A DNA stretch of 64,000 nt from the NCBI GenBank assembly GCA_030149525.1, contig JASBRJ010000288.1:55140-119139 (forward strand), in the 5' to 3' direction. The translations under genes and the position numbers were made by a program. Below the pieces are notes generated by a model. It was not told the origin of the DNA. It ran no database searches and worked only from the letters and a program-made list of their open reading frames with translations. This document shows, piece by piece, positions 26,471 to 35,500 of the stretch. How positions within the stretch are numbered: position 1 is the first letter of the stretch; each line of letters starts with the position of its first letter. The DNA comes from a bacterium (GTDB taxonomy: Bacteria > Vulcanimicrobiota > Xenobia > Xenobiales > JADMJV01).

Positions 26471-28093
26471 ATGGCTATAAACCTTATATCGGGCTCTCCT
26501 CAGGGGCCCCGACTGACACCTAAAGTCGTGGCGGAATCCGTGGCTCCAGCCGCAGCGCAACAACTCGTTCCCCAGGACACGCTTGGAATCACTTCCAAAC
26601 GAGAACCCAGCAAAGGGCTCGCGCCCAGCACCCGACTTTCCGATCTTAAGCCGGAGCAAAAGCAAGCGCTTGGTGGAGGCTCCGCCCTGGACACCATCGC
26701 CGAATCTCAACCCGACACCACGGTAGGAGAACTGGCTCCCCTTCTCCGCAACAAAGGAGCCATGGACTCCATCGCCGGGCTGATGGCCGAACGACGCGAT
26801 CTTAAAATTGGCGACTTCGTGTCCACCGACAAGAAGGGTCGAACCGTTATCGATCCCTCCTACAAAGATCCCAAAACTCTGGAGATGCTCAAAGAGCGTC
26901 AGGACATCACTCCTAGCGAGTTGACTGCCATGCGGCAGAATATGACCAAGGCGATGAAGGACCCCCAACTGGGCAAGATGGCTTCGGAAAAGGCCTTCGA
27001 TCTTCTCCGAAAGCGCTCCGACCTCAAGCCTGAAGACATGAGCAACATGATGGGGTCCTTCAAGAACGCCGTGGGCGGAGACCCGAAGAAAGGCCAGGGA
27101 GGCGATGAACAGGCTCAGGCTATGGCCGCGCTAGATATGTTCGACAACGCTTCGAAGATGATGGGCAAACGCTCCGATATCGGGCCGGAGCAGATGGGTG
27201 AGATGGCCCAATCGGTGGCCAATCTCAGCTCGCCCAAGGATAAGAACGGCCCCCAGAGCATTTCCGAAGGCTTTGAGGCCGCTTCCAAATCCTTGGAGAA
27301 GAACGCTCTCCGTACCCCCACTGACGTCGCCAAGACGGCCTCAACCATCGGCGACCATTTCAAGGGGGGCGACGAAAAGACCGCCGGCCACCGTATGAAC
27401 GCCTTCAAAAAAGGCGCTGAAATGATGGGTGAAAACACCTCGGTCGATCACAACTCCATCAATAAGATGCTCACTCAGGCCAGTCAGCGCGATCCCAAGA
27501 TCGGAGAAGACGGCGAAGGAGCGGGCCGGGCCAAACGGTTGGCCAAGGTGATGGACGACGTCTCCACCGGCGTGAAGCAAGGAACTGTTTCGGCCAACGA
27601 TCTTTCCAGTCACTTCCGCAATCAAGATGCCGAACGAGCGCGCTTTGCTCCCGAACAGCAAAAGAAAGACGACAAGAAGACTCAAAAGCCCGGCGAAGAG
27701 GACAAAAAGACTCAGCAAGCCGGACAGGACGACAAAAAACCGCCTCAAGCCGGGGAACAAAAAACCGCTCAAGCCGGACCGACCGAGGAAAAAAAGGCGG
27801 AACAAGCCGGTGCGGCAGGAGAAAGTAAAAAGTCCGAACCTCAAGGTGGCTTGACCGACTCTCAAAAGGAAGAGATGGCCGTTTCCGGTCCGCCTCCCCA
27901 GGAGGGTCAAGGAACCACCACCGATGCGGGCGTGAAAGCTGCCGCCAAGACTTCCGGACCCGGGCAAGCCGCCGGAACCAAAGAGGCCGGAGTGGCCCCT
28001 GGAACCAGTGGAACGCCCGGTTCGCCTCAGGGTGGAGGCCCCAAAACCCAAACCACCCAGCCTCAGATCCTTCAACCCAAAAAGCAAACCTGA
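26471..28093 (+). CDS. Helical-repeat protein with Lys/Gln-rich C-terminal tail
   Basis: A 540-residue orphan. Residues 1-60 are polar and Pro/Ala-rich with no Sec signal (MAINLISGSPQGPRL). Residues 70-385 hold at least four clear copies of a helical motif around RxDLxPxxM (RRDLKIGDF at 108, RQDITPSEL at 143, RSDLKPEDM at 182, RSDIGPEQM at 234) plus two or three weaker ones. Residues 399-450 carry short repeats of DKKTQQAG type, then a Gly/Pro/Thr-rich tail. AAAGG precedes the ATG. It is monocistronic-looking: promoter upstream, terminator downstream. No family known to me; possibly a scaffold or a secreted effector-like protein. Confidence 0.65.
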   Translation: MAINLISGSPQGPRLTPKVVAESVAPAAAQQLVPQDTLGITSKREPSKGLAPSTRLSDLKPEQKQALGGGSALDTIAESQPDTTVGELAPLLRNKGAMDSIAGLMAERRDLKIGDFVSTDKKGRTVIDPSYKDPKTLEMLKERQDITPSELTAMRQNMTKAMKDPQLGKMASEKAFDLLRKRSDLKPEDMSNMMGSFKNAVGGDPKKGQGGDEQAQAMAALDMFDNASKMMGKRSDIGPEQMGEMAQSVANLSSPKDKNGPQSISEGFEAASKSLEKNALRTPTDVAKTASTIGDHFKGGDEKTAGHRMNAFKKGAEMMGENTSVDHNSINKMLTQASQRDPKIGEDGEGAGRAKRLAKVMDDVSTGVKQGTVSANDLSSHFRNQDAERARFAPEQQKKDDKKTQKPGEEDKKTQQAGQDDKKPPQAGEQKTAQAGPTEEKKAEQAGAAGESKKSEPQGGLTDSQKEEMAVSGPPPQEGQGTTTDAGVKAAAKTSGPGQAAGTKEAGVAPGTSGTPGSPQGGGPKTQTTQPQILQPKKQT

Positions 28094-28112
28094 GCCGGCC
28101 AGGCGACCTTGC

Positions 28113-28146
28113 AAAAAACACCGCTCTTCGGGGCGGTGTTTTTTTA
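28113..28146 (+). terminator. Intrinsic terminator
   Basis: AACACCGC (28117-28124) pairs with GCGGTGTT (28133-28140), an A-run precedes and seven T follow. It closes the helical-repeat gene ending at 28093. Confidence 0.9.
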
Positions 28147-28264
28147 GAACCTTAAACCCGGATTTCGCACTTCTCCCGGGCTTAAAGTCTTTGGTCGAAA
28201 CGGCAACAAGCCGGTTACGAATTTGAAAAGACTGGTTCGCGTCAAAAACACTAAAATCGGCGCG

Positions 28265-28891
28265 ATGAACATCCAGTCCAGTCGAAACGCTAATCACAGG
28301 ATAACGCCTCGACCGCAGCCTCGGGCTCAAGAGCCAACACCCGAGACGACCTCTTCCCAAGTTCACCAACCGTGGCGGCAGATCACCCTCAACGAAGCTG
28401 TGGTGGAGATCCCTCAGAGTATTTTCGAACTGTCTCCGCTAACTACCGCTTCCCCACTGGTCGCGAAAGGGGTTCAACTCGGGGTTTCCTCTCTGGCTAT
28501 GGCACGAGCCGTGCAATGCTTTCATGATGCAGAGAGCCTGGAGGAGATTATGGAGGGAGTCTCCTCAGGGGCTCTCGCCCTGGCCGGGGGAGCGACTCTT
28601 CTTCCCGGTGCCGCCGCAAGTTTCGCAAGTCAAAGCCTGCTGGCCGTTCACGGCGGAACGGAGCTTGCTCTGGGACTGCGAGAAGTCAAAGAGGAACTGA
28701 GTAAAGCCCAACCCGCCAAACTAGAATTGGCTGCCGGAGTGTTGGACAGCATCAAAGGCGCGTCAACCTTCTTGCCGCTCTTCTTCCCTGAGACAGCCAC
28801 CGTCGTCAATATCTTTCAGATCGGGGCGATTTTAACCAAGACTGTTATGGAGCCTCACATGGAGCGGTCTCGCCAACGATCAGCATCATAA
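28265..28891 (+). CDS. Orphan protein with disordered start and hydrophobic centre
   Basis: A 208-residue protein starting MNIQSSRNANHRITPRPQPR; a TTG 14 codons earlier is possible but the ATG fits better. The first 55 residues are Pro/Gln/Thr-rich. The centre has Ala/Gly-rich hydrophobic stretches (GALALAGGATLLPGAAASF) that could insert in a membrane as a hairpin. It resembles the protein at 52217 in layout. No recognised domain and no Sec signal. It is convergent with the hybrid kinase gene, three bases apart. Confidence 0.55.
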   Translation: MNIQSSRNANHRITPRPQPRAQEPTPETTSSQVHQPWRQITLNEAVVEIPQSIFELSPLTTASPLVAKGVQLGVSSLAMARAVQCFHDAESLEEIMEGVSSGALALAGGATLLPGAAASFASQSLLAVHGGTELALGLREVKEELSKAQPAKLELAAGVLDSIKGASTFLPLFFPETATVVNIFQIGAILTKTVMEPHMERSRQRSAS

Positions 28892-28894
28892 GGG

Positions 28895-30271
28895 CTACCA
28901 ACTGGAGAGTGCGCTGCACTGAGGGTCGGTGGCGATACTTGAAATTCCAAGAACTCGAGTCAGAGCGGAGATAAGTACTTTCTTGGTAACGGGCTTGCTA
29001 AGGTGGGCATCGCAGCCTGCCATCCGACATTTTTCCTTTTCTTCTCTCATGGCGCTCGCCGTCAGAGCGATGATGGGGATATGCCGGGTGCAGGGTTCGT
29101 TTTTGAGAATACTCGCCGCTTCATGCCCGTCCATCTCCGGCATGAGCATATCCATCAAAATGATGTCCGGCAGATGAGCTCGCGCCAACTCCACACCCTG
29201 GACGCCTGTCTCGGCTTGAAGAATGGTGACGTTCTGCTTTTTCAAGAAGCCTAGAACAAGCTTTCGATTGAGCAGCACATCGTCGACGACCAGGATGGTC
29301 TTTCCGTCGAGAAGACCGTCGAAACTCTGCTCCGGTTGAGTTGCATTCTCCAGACTGGATCCGGAACTGACCCAAAGAGATGGAAGATAAAGTGTAAAGG
29401 TTGAGCCGGAATCCACCTCGCTTTCCACTCCTAGGCTTCCACCCATTAGCTCCGCCAGCCGCCGGCTGATGGCCAAACCCAGGCCGGTACCGCCATAGAG
29501 CTTGCTGTCCTGAGACTTCTTCTGAACGAAGGCCTCAAAGATCAGGTCCAGTTGCTCTTCAGGAATTCCGACTCCCGTGTCCGAGACAGCAGCGCGGAGG
29601 CTCGCCTCTCCAGCTCCCTTCTCTTCCACATTAAGGGAGACAGTGACAGAGCCGTTGTGGGTGAACTTCACCGCGTTGCCCACCAGGTTCACCAGAATCT
29701 GACGGAGTCGCACCTCGTCTAATCGAAGCCGCTTCTGATAGCTTCCTGTCAACTCCACCGAGAAGTTGACCCCCTTCTGCTTGGCTTGGAGCTGATAGAG
29801 GGTAGAGAGCTCACGAACCAACTGGGTTAGATCCGTGTCACGTTCTTCCAGAGAGAGTTTTCCAGCCTCTATCTTGGAAAGATCGAGAATGTCGTTGATC
29901 AGAACTAAGAGGCCGGAACCGCTAGCCTGAATGGCTCTCAGATGCTCATAGCTTGTTTCATCCTGGACGGTCTCCATCAGGAGTTCGGAGAACCCGAGCA
30001 CGGCATTGAGGGGCGTGCGCAACTCGTGACTCACATTGGCCAGGAACTCTGACTTGCAGCGGTTGGCCGCCTCAGCGGCATCCTTAGCCTCCTTCAGTTC
30101 CCGAGTTCGCTCTTCCACTCGCTCTTCAAGTAGCAGGGCTGCCTCCATCAGTTCCTTGTTGGTCCTGTATAAGGCGAGGCTCTTCTGCTCCAAAAGTGCC
30201 TCCGCTTCCTTACGCGCCTTTCGCTCGCGTAGGAAACGCTTTTCCCACTTATCCGCCGCCTCGCCGCTCAT
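28895..30271 (-). CDS. Hybrid histidine kinase, probable H-NOX output
   Basis: A 458-residue soluble kinase. Residues 10-70 are a coiled coil, then HisKA with the phospho-acceptor His82 (NVSHELRTPLNAVLG), an HATPase_c domain (NLVGNAVKF near 195, DTGVGIPE near 231, GTGLGLAI near 261), and a C-terminal receiver with Asp374 in ILMDMLMPEMDGHEA. It has no sensor domain of its own. It lies 11 bp after an H-NOX gene, the classical NO-responsive pairing in which H-NOX inhibits kinase autophosphorylation. Downstream phosphotransfer partners are not in the window. Confidence 0.9.
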   Translation of the reverse strand: MSGEAADKWEKRFLRERKARKEAEALLEQKSLALYRTNKELMEAALLLEERVEERTRELKEAKDAAEAANRCKSEFLANVSHELRTPLNAVLGFSELLMETVQDETSYEHLRAIQASGSGLLVLINDILDLSKIEAGKLSLEERDTDLTQLVRELSTLYQLQAKQKGVNFSVELTGSYQKRLRLDEVRLRQILVNLVGNAVKFTHNGSVTVSLNVEEKGAGEASLRAAVSDTGVGIPEEQLDLIFEAFVQKKSQDSKLYGGTGLGLAISRRLAELMGGSLGVESEVDSGSTFTLYLPSLWVSSGSSLENATQPEQSFDGLLDGKTILVVDDVLLNRKLVLGFLKKQNVTILQAETGVQGVELARAHLPDIILMDMLMPEMDGHEAASILKNEPCTRHIPIIALTASAMREEKEKCRMAGCDAHLSKPVTKKVLISALTRVLGISSIATDPQCSALSSW

Positions 30272-30282
30272 GCTCGGCAGAA

Positions 30283-30861
30283 CTAAAAACCGGAGGCCGG
30301 CCGAAGTTCCTCAGCCTCGCGGGTTAAGCTGAAATGAACTTCTGCGCCGTGTTCTCCGGAATTATCGCGAACCGAGGTCTTAATGTTCTCACCGAAATGG
30401 TCGATGGCGCCTTCCACCAGACCTCGAGCGAGATGACCGAAGGGGCGTCGGGAACGATAGATGAGGGTGAGAGTATCCGAACTACCGTTTTCATAGGAAA
30501 AAGACGGTAGCTCCGCGTCGGGGTAGAGCTTCTTCACTTCTACATGAATATGATCTTCGATGGTCTTGAGGAAAGAGAAACAGTCGGGAACTCCTTCGAA
30601 AAAGCCCGGATAGAGAACCGAAAATCTCCCTAACAGATGACGACCGTAGAGTCGACACAGCTCTTCCACTGGGATTTGTGTCCGGGCGCTCAACTCGGTC
30701 ACCAGACTCAACATCTCTCGATGATCATAGGTCCCAACAGCCGTATAGCTACCGCCGGAAGGCAGATCGGCCGCCTCAATGACCTCGTCGACTAAATCGA
30801 AACCAAACTGAGCCTCGGCAAATTCCGTGAACTCTGCAAATACGATACCCTTCAAAGGCAC
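30283..30861 (-). CDS. H-NOX (HNOB) haem nitric-oxide sensor
   Basis: A 192-residue haem-binding protein. The start MPLKGIVFAEFTEFAEAQFG, the proximal-histidine segment HIHVEVKKLYPDAELPSF (His106 most likely the haem ligand), and the YxSxR haem-propionate motif (Tyr135, Ser137, Arg139) identify H-NOX. It binds NO, and in some clades O2; no distal-pocket tyrosine can be assigned by eye. It is co-transcribed with the adjacent hybrid kinase and likely controls group behaviour or NO stress responses. Confidence 0.92.
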   Translation of the reverse strand: MPLKGIVFAEFTEFAEAQFGFDLVDEVIEAADLPSGGSYTAVGTYDHREMLSLVTELSARTQIPVEELCRLYGRHLLGRFSVLYPGFFEGVPDCFSFLKTIEDHIHVEVKKLYPDAELPSFSYENGSSDTLTLIYRSRRPFGHLARGLVEGAIDHFGENIKTSVRDNSGEHGAEVHFSLTREAEELRPASGF

Positions 30862-30966
30862 CTCCGATTCGAAATGAATATCGGCGCGTTTTTCTTGAAG
30901 TTAAGGTCGCTATGCAAACTTTAGAGCAACAGTTCGCAAACCAGTAAACCGACACTCTCCAAACGT

Positions 30967-30998
30967 CAAAACGCCGGGTTTAGAACCCGGCGTTTTTT
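30967..30998. terminator. Perfect-stem bidirectional terminator
   Basis: ACGCCGGGTT (30971-30980) pairs exactly with AACCCGGCGT (30984-30993) around a three-base loop. Four A precede and six T follow (30993-30998). On the minus strand it closes the peroxidase-micropeptide operon; on the + strand it would end any short transcript from 30862-30970. Confidence 0.85.
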
Positions 30999-31002
30999 GA
31001 TT

Positions 31003-31077
31003 TTAGGAACCGCTCCCGGCGGTCAGTAGGTAACCCAGAAATGCTCCGTAGAGAGCAGCCGTCCAGGGGTTACACAT
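31003..31077 (-). CDS. 24-residue hydrophobic micropeptide
   Basis: Reading leftward from ATG at 31077: MCNPWTAALYGAFLGYLLTA and four more residues, then TAA at 31003, five bases before the terminator stem flank. GTGAGG directly upstream can act as a ribosome site. The peptide is one short membrane-helix candidate with a G-A-F-L-G-type helix-packing motif. It follows another micropeptide by six bases and shares its operon. Too short for homology; its reality rests on position, ribosome site and composition. Confidence 0.45.
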   Translation of the reverse strand: MCNPWTAALYGAFLGYLLTAGSGS

Positions 31078-31083
31078 CAATCC

Positions 31084-31167
31084 TCACGTGCTGCCGTAGC
31101 TCTGAGAGAACCAACTGGCAATCAGGCCGATCCCTGCGCCTATCAGGGGTGCTATAAGTGACTTCAT
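31084..31167 (-). CDS. 27-residue hydrophobic micropeptide coupled to peroxidase gene
   Basis: The ATG at 31167 overlaps the TGA of the peroxidase gene (ATGA, 31164-31167), a translational-coupling geometry, and GGAAGGAAAG lies just upstream. The product starts MKSLIAPLIGAGIGLIASWF and ends SQSYGST: a single hydrophobic helix with GxGxG spacing and a polar tail. It could be a small subunit or regulator of a membrane complex, in the manner of CydX. Function unknown. Confidence 0.5.
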   Translation of the reverse strand: MKSLIAPLIGAGIGLIASWFSQSYGST

Positions 31168-32270
31168 AGTGTGGCTTTCCTTCCATCTCTAAAACCGATT
31201 TTCCCCGGGGGAAGTTCCGGCTCGGAGATATAATTTTCGTCGATTTTGCCCGTCAAGGTCTGCAGGAAAGCCTCAATCTTGGCGACCTCATCCTCAGACA
31301 AGTCTTTGCCGAGTTGATGCTCTGCCATCAGAGAAATGCTCTCGGAAAGCGTGGTCACCGAACCATCGTGAAAATAGGGACCGGTCTGAGCAATATTTCG
31401 CAAACTGGGAACCTTGAACTTCATCTTATCGCTTTCTTTCTTGGTCACCTCAAAACGACCTAGGTCCTCGCTATGGTAGGGTTTTTTCACTCCCAGTTTC
31501 TGATACGTTCTGCCTCCCACGGCAGGGCCGTTATGGCAACTTGCACAGCCCACATCCACGAAGAGTTTGTAGCCGTCGAGCTGTTCGGCGTTGAGTGCCG
31601 TGGGATCGCCGTTCATAAACTTATCGAAGGCCCCGGGAGTGACAAGGCCTCTCTCAAAGGCAGCAATAGCGGTGGCGGCGTTATCTATGGAAACGGACGC
31701 CTCTTCGCCGGGGAAGGCCGCGGCGAAGCGCTCCTTATAACCATCGATGGCGCGAAGCCTTTTTTCCACAATCTCCCTGCTCATGGCCATTTCCACCGGA
31801 TTCAGCATAGGTCCGGAGGCCTGAGCTTCCACATCCGGAGACCGACCGTCCCAGAACTGGGCGATATGCATCGCCGCGTTGTAAACCGTGGGGGCGTTGC
31901 GGCCTCCGCGCTGTCCTCCCACCCCAAGAGATGTCGCCTCTCCATCGACTCCGTAGCTCTTCAGATTGTGACAGCTGTTGCACGAGATGGTGCCGTCCTT
32001 GGAGAGCCGCTTGTCGTAGTAGAGCATCTTTCCCAGCTCAACCATTTCTGCAGAGGCTGCTTCCTTGCCCATATGGGAAGGGAGCGGCTTAAAAATGGTG
32101 TTAGCCGACTTTATCATTTCCTTGGCGTCAAGTTGTGTTGCGACAGATTGAGTCGCTGCGGGTGTTGGGGCCGGAGACGACTGGTTTGCCACCGGCTCCG
32201 GGCTCCGGCCGCATCCGACCAGAAGACCTGTTAAAGCAAAAGTTATTACGTACTTAGTTGGGATTCTCAT
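31164..32270 (-). CDS. Di-haem cytochrome c peroxidase (MauG/CcpA family) lipoprotein
   Basis: A 368-residue protein with a lipobox (LLVGC, Cys20) and two haem c sites, CNSCH (97-101) and CASCH (242-246). TVYNAAMHIAQFWDGR and SLRNIAQTGPYFHDGS are the usual CcpA/MauG motifs. It would reduce hydrogen peroxide with electrons from c-type cytochromes, anchored by lipid on the outer side of the cytoplasmic membrane or at the outer membrane. GAGGG lies before the ATG and a good promoter 30 bases further. It heads an operon with two micropeptides. Confidence 0.92.
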   Translation of the reverse strand: MRIPTKYVITFALTGLLVGCGRSPEPVANQSSPAPTPAATQSVATQLDAKEMIKSANTIFKPLPSHMGKEAASAEMVELGKMLYYDKRLSKDGTISCNSCHNLKSYGVDGEATSLGVGGQRGGRNAPTVYNAAMHIAQFWDGRSPDVEAQASGPMLNPVEMAMSREIVEKRLRAIDGYKERFAAAFPGEEASVSIDNAATAIAAFERGLVTPGAFDKFMNGDPTALNAEQLDGYKLFVDVGCASCHNGPAVGGRTYQKLGVKKPYHSEDLGRFEVTKKESDKMKFKVPSLRNIAQTGPYFHDGSVTTLSESISLMAEHQLGKDLSEDEVAKIEAFLQTLTGKIDENYISEPELPPGKIGFRDGRKATL

Positions 32271-32300
32271 GGACCCTCACGTTTTCATTGAATTATTGAA

Positions 32301-32329
32301 ATATTACAATATATCACTTAGCAAATCAA
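32301..32329 (-). promoter_or_regulatory. Sigma-70-like promoter of peroxidase operon
   Basis: On the minus strand TTGATT (32324-32329) and TAATAT (32301-32306) are separated by exactly 17 bases. The start point would lie near 32294, giving a 24-base leader before the peroxidase ATG. The surrounding sequence is AT-rich. No clear FNR or OxyR palindrome is visible. Confidence 0.6.
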
Positions 32330-32595
32330 CCTCCAGTGAGCGCCCATTAAACACCGAATCTTGGAAAAATCGGAAAAAATCCCATTTTTTTCGAGAAACC
32401 GGCATGATTCTTGGATTGTATGCAGAAGACCAAGGCTAGCAGCTTTGAAAAAAAATCCTTTAATTTGCCTTAAAATTGAAGGATTTTCCATAATTTCATG
32501 AGAAACGGCGCCAAACTCCCAGTTTGAGGACTCTCCACCAGCCTTATTGAAGGCCAGTTTATTTTTTGGGAGCAGGGCAAGGTTAGGTCAATAAC
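32330..32595. other. AT-rich intergenic region between peroxidase and smc
   Basis: This stretch is much richer in A and T than the rest of the window and contains several poly-A and poly-T tracts (for instance near 32370-32390 and 32447-32490). No gene is supported. It must contain the promoter of smc, whose GTG lies at 32596, but no single hexamer pair stands out. Confidence 0.4.
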
Positions 32596-35500
32596 GTGTA
32601 TCTGAAACGTCTTGAACTTTTCGGATTTAAAACATTTTCTAAGAAGACAGTCATCGAGTACCCTCATGGCTTTATGTGTGTTGTGGGTCCCAACGGGAGC
32701 GGCAAGAGCAATCTTACCGATGCTATTCGCTTCTGTTTAGGTGAGTCTCAGGTGAAAGCTCTGCGAGCCACCAAGCTCGACGAGTTGATCTTTGCCGGAA
32801 CTCCGGACAAGCAACCCGCTCCTTACTGCGAGGTCACCGTGGTGTTCGACAACACCGACGGCACTTTGCCCATGGATCTCTCCGAGGTGGCCATCACTCG
32901 GCGCCTGACCCGAGACGGCGGCTCCAAGTTCGCCCTCAACGGCACCACCTGTCGACTGAAAGATATCCACGAAATGCTGATGGGCAGCGGTGTTGGCCCC
33001 GGAAGCTTCTTCGTGCTGGGCGGTAAAGAGGTGGACCGGGTCCTCTCCAACGATCCCAAAGATCGACGGATGATGCTGGAAGAGACCGCCTCCGTCAATA
33101 AATACCGTTTTCGAAAGAAGGAAGCCGCCCGCAAACTCGACCAGACGGAAGACAATCTCGTTCGACTGAACGATATCCTTCGCGAGGTAGGCGAGCAACT
33201 GGCTGAAAGTAAGCGGCAGCTGCAACGTTACGAACGTTACAAAGCCAGTAAAGACGAGTTGGCGAACCTTCAACGTCGCGTGGCCCTTCACGATGTCACC
33301 AGCCTGCGCGCCAAAGCTCAGAGTCTGAACGCCCAGGTCACTCAAATTCAGACCCTCATGGCGGAAGCCGAGGAGCAAGAAAAAGCTGCTCGAGTGGCTA
33401 TGGAGAGCATTTCCGGGGAGAAAGAAGCGGCCGACCGGGAGCGTGAGAAGCTATCGGCCCAACTCAGCGCCCTTCGCGAGCGGACGGGAGCCACAACGGC
33501 CGCCATCAACAGCCTGGAAGCTCGTCGACAGCAGCTCAAAGATCAGGTTAAGAGTGCCGGAGATCTGGTGAACACCGGTGCCGACCGGGTGCAGACTCAG
33601 ATGGAGAGAATTAACGAACTCTCCGGTCGCCGCAACGAATTGAGCGGCGAGCTCAGCCGCGCTCGCCAACACCTGGAACTCATTTCCGAAGAATTGGGTC
33701 GCCTACCTCAGGAAGCCGGTGGTGAGCCTGCCGCCGAACTTCGTCAGCAAAAAGAGAGCTATCTCAAACGGCAGCGTCTTCTTCAAGACGAAGCCTCCCG
33801 CGATCAGGCGGAAGAGTCGGCCGACTTCGACCGCAAAGAGGAGCTGGAATTCCGCCGCCTGGAACTCCACGAAGAAAAAGACAAGAAGAAGTCGGGTGAA
33901 GACACCGTTGAATTCTTCGACCTGGAGGCGGTGGAAAAAGAACACGCCGAGATCCTGGAGCAGATTGAAAAACTCAAGAGTCGCCGCGACCAGTTCCAAG
34001 GCGATCTTGTTGAGCAGATCGCTAACGGCCGCGAACTTGAGAATCACCGCCGACCTCTGGTAGCCCGCATCGCAGAGTTTGAGGCTTTGGCCGAAGACCG
34101 AAGCAGTTTACCTCCTTCCGTAAGAACCGTTATGGGTTGGGGCAATCCCGGAGTGGTGGGCCTGGTGGGCGAGTTGATCAAAGTTCCCAGCGGACTTGAA
34201 GTCGCCTTTGAGGCCGCTCTCGGCGGTAGTGTCAACCACATCATCACTCGAGATAAACGAACCGCCTCCGATCTCATCGGAGAATTGAAGCGACAGCGCG
34301 CCGGTCGTTGTACCTTTTGGCCCCTGGACCTCAATCGAAGCAGCGGTCGCCGCCCCGATATCCCCGACCGTCGTGGTGTGGTCGGTTGGGCGCTGGAGCT
34401 TCTGGGCTATCCGCCGGAAGTCGAATCGGTTCTACAACAACTTCTGGGCCGAACCGTTATTATGGAAGATATGCCCACGGCTCTGGCCCTCTACGAGCGT
34501 TGCTACGGCTCGCGACCTCACCTGGTCACCCGAGGCGGGGAGTATCTCAATCCTTCCGGTGCTCTCACCGGTGGTGCTCGACGCCAGAGTCAGAGCGGCG
34601 TTCTGGCGGCTCGCTCCAAATTGAACCAGGCTCGCCAGGACCTGGCCGCTTTGGAGCAGGCCTCTCTTCGGGTCGTTCAGCGAATCGAAAAACTCCAGAA
34701 CGGTCTAGAGGAAGCCGAGGGCGCCTTAAGACGACGCCAGGAAAAACTCCAAGAACTGTCAGCTGTTCTGGCCAAGGGTCGTGCTCAAAGCCAGGAAATG
34801 GTTCGTCAGCAAGAGCGAATGCAGGCCGAAATCCAGCGTCTGGAAGTCGAACTGGACAAGCTCACCGAGCGCCAGGAGAAGCGTCACGGCCGTCAGCAAG
34901 CCAGAGCCGAAGAAGCTCAGAGGCTGGAAGAGGCGCTGCAAAAACTGGAGGCCGACCTGGCCACCTTCGCCCAGCAAGAATCCGAACTCACCCAGAAGCG
35001 CGAAGCGATGCGCGGCGAACGTTTGCAAGCCGAGCTTCGAGTGGAACGCGCGGAAGAACGAATCAAAGATCTGGAACGTGAGCGCCTACGGGAGGAAGAG
35101 CGACTGTCCGATCTGCGACAAGACCGCGCCCGCTCCGAACAAGATCTGGCTCGCTGCTCGGAAGGCCTCTCCGCCCTCGACGATGAGGAAGAGCGGCTCA
35201 AGCGAGAGGCTTCCGATCTGGTGAAACGGGTGGAGGTCAAGACCGAAGAGTTGCGCCAGGTGCGCCTCTCCCACCAGGAGATCGACGAGAAGGCCGAGCG
35301 CCTCAACAAAGACTTTGCCCGGGCCGCCGGAGCTCTTCAGAAGCACAACGCTGAACTCCACCGCGTGGAATTGGAACGGACCAAGATCACCACTCAGTAC
35401 GAGGATTCCATTGCCCGCTTGAGCGACGGCCAGAGCAATCGCGAAGAACTGATTCAGATGGCCGAGCAGACCGAGCCTCTTAGCCCCGAGGAGATGATCG

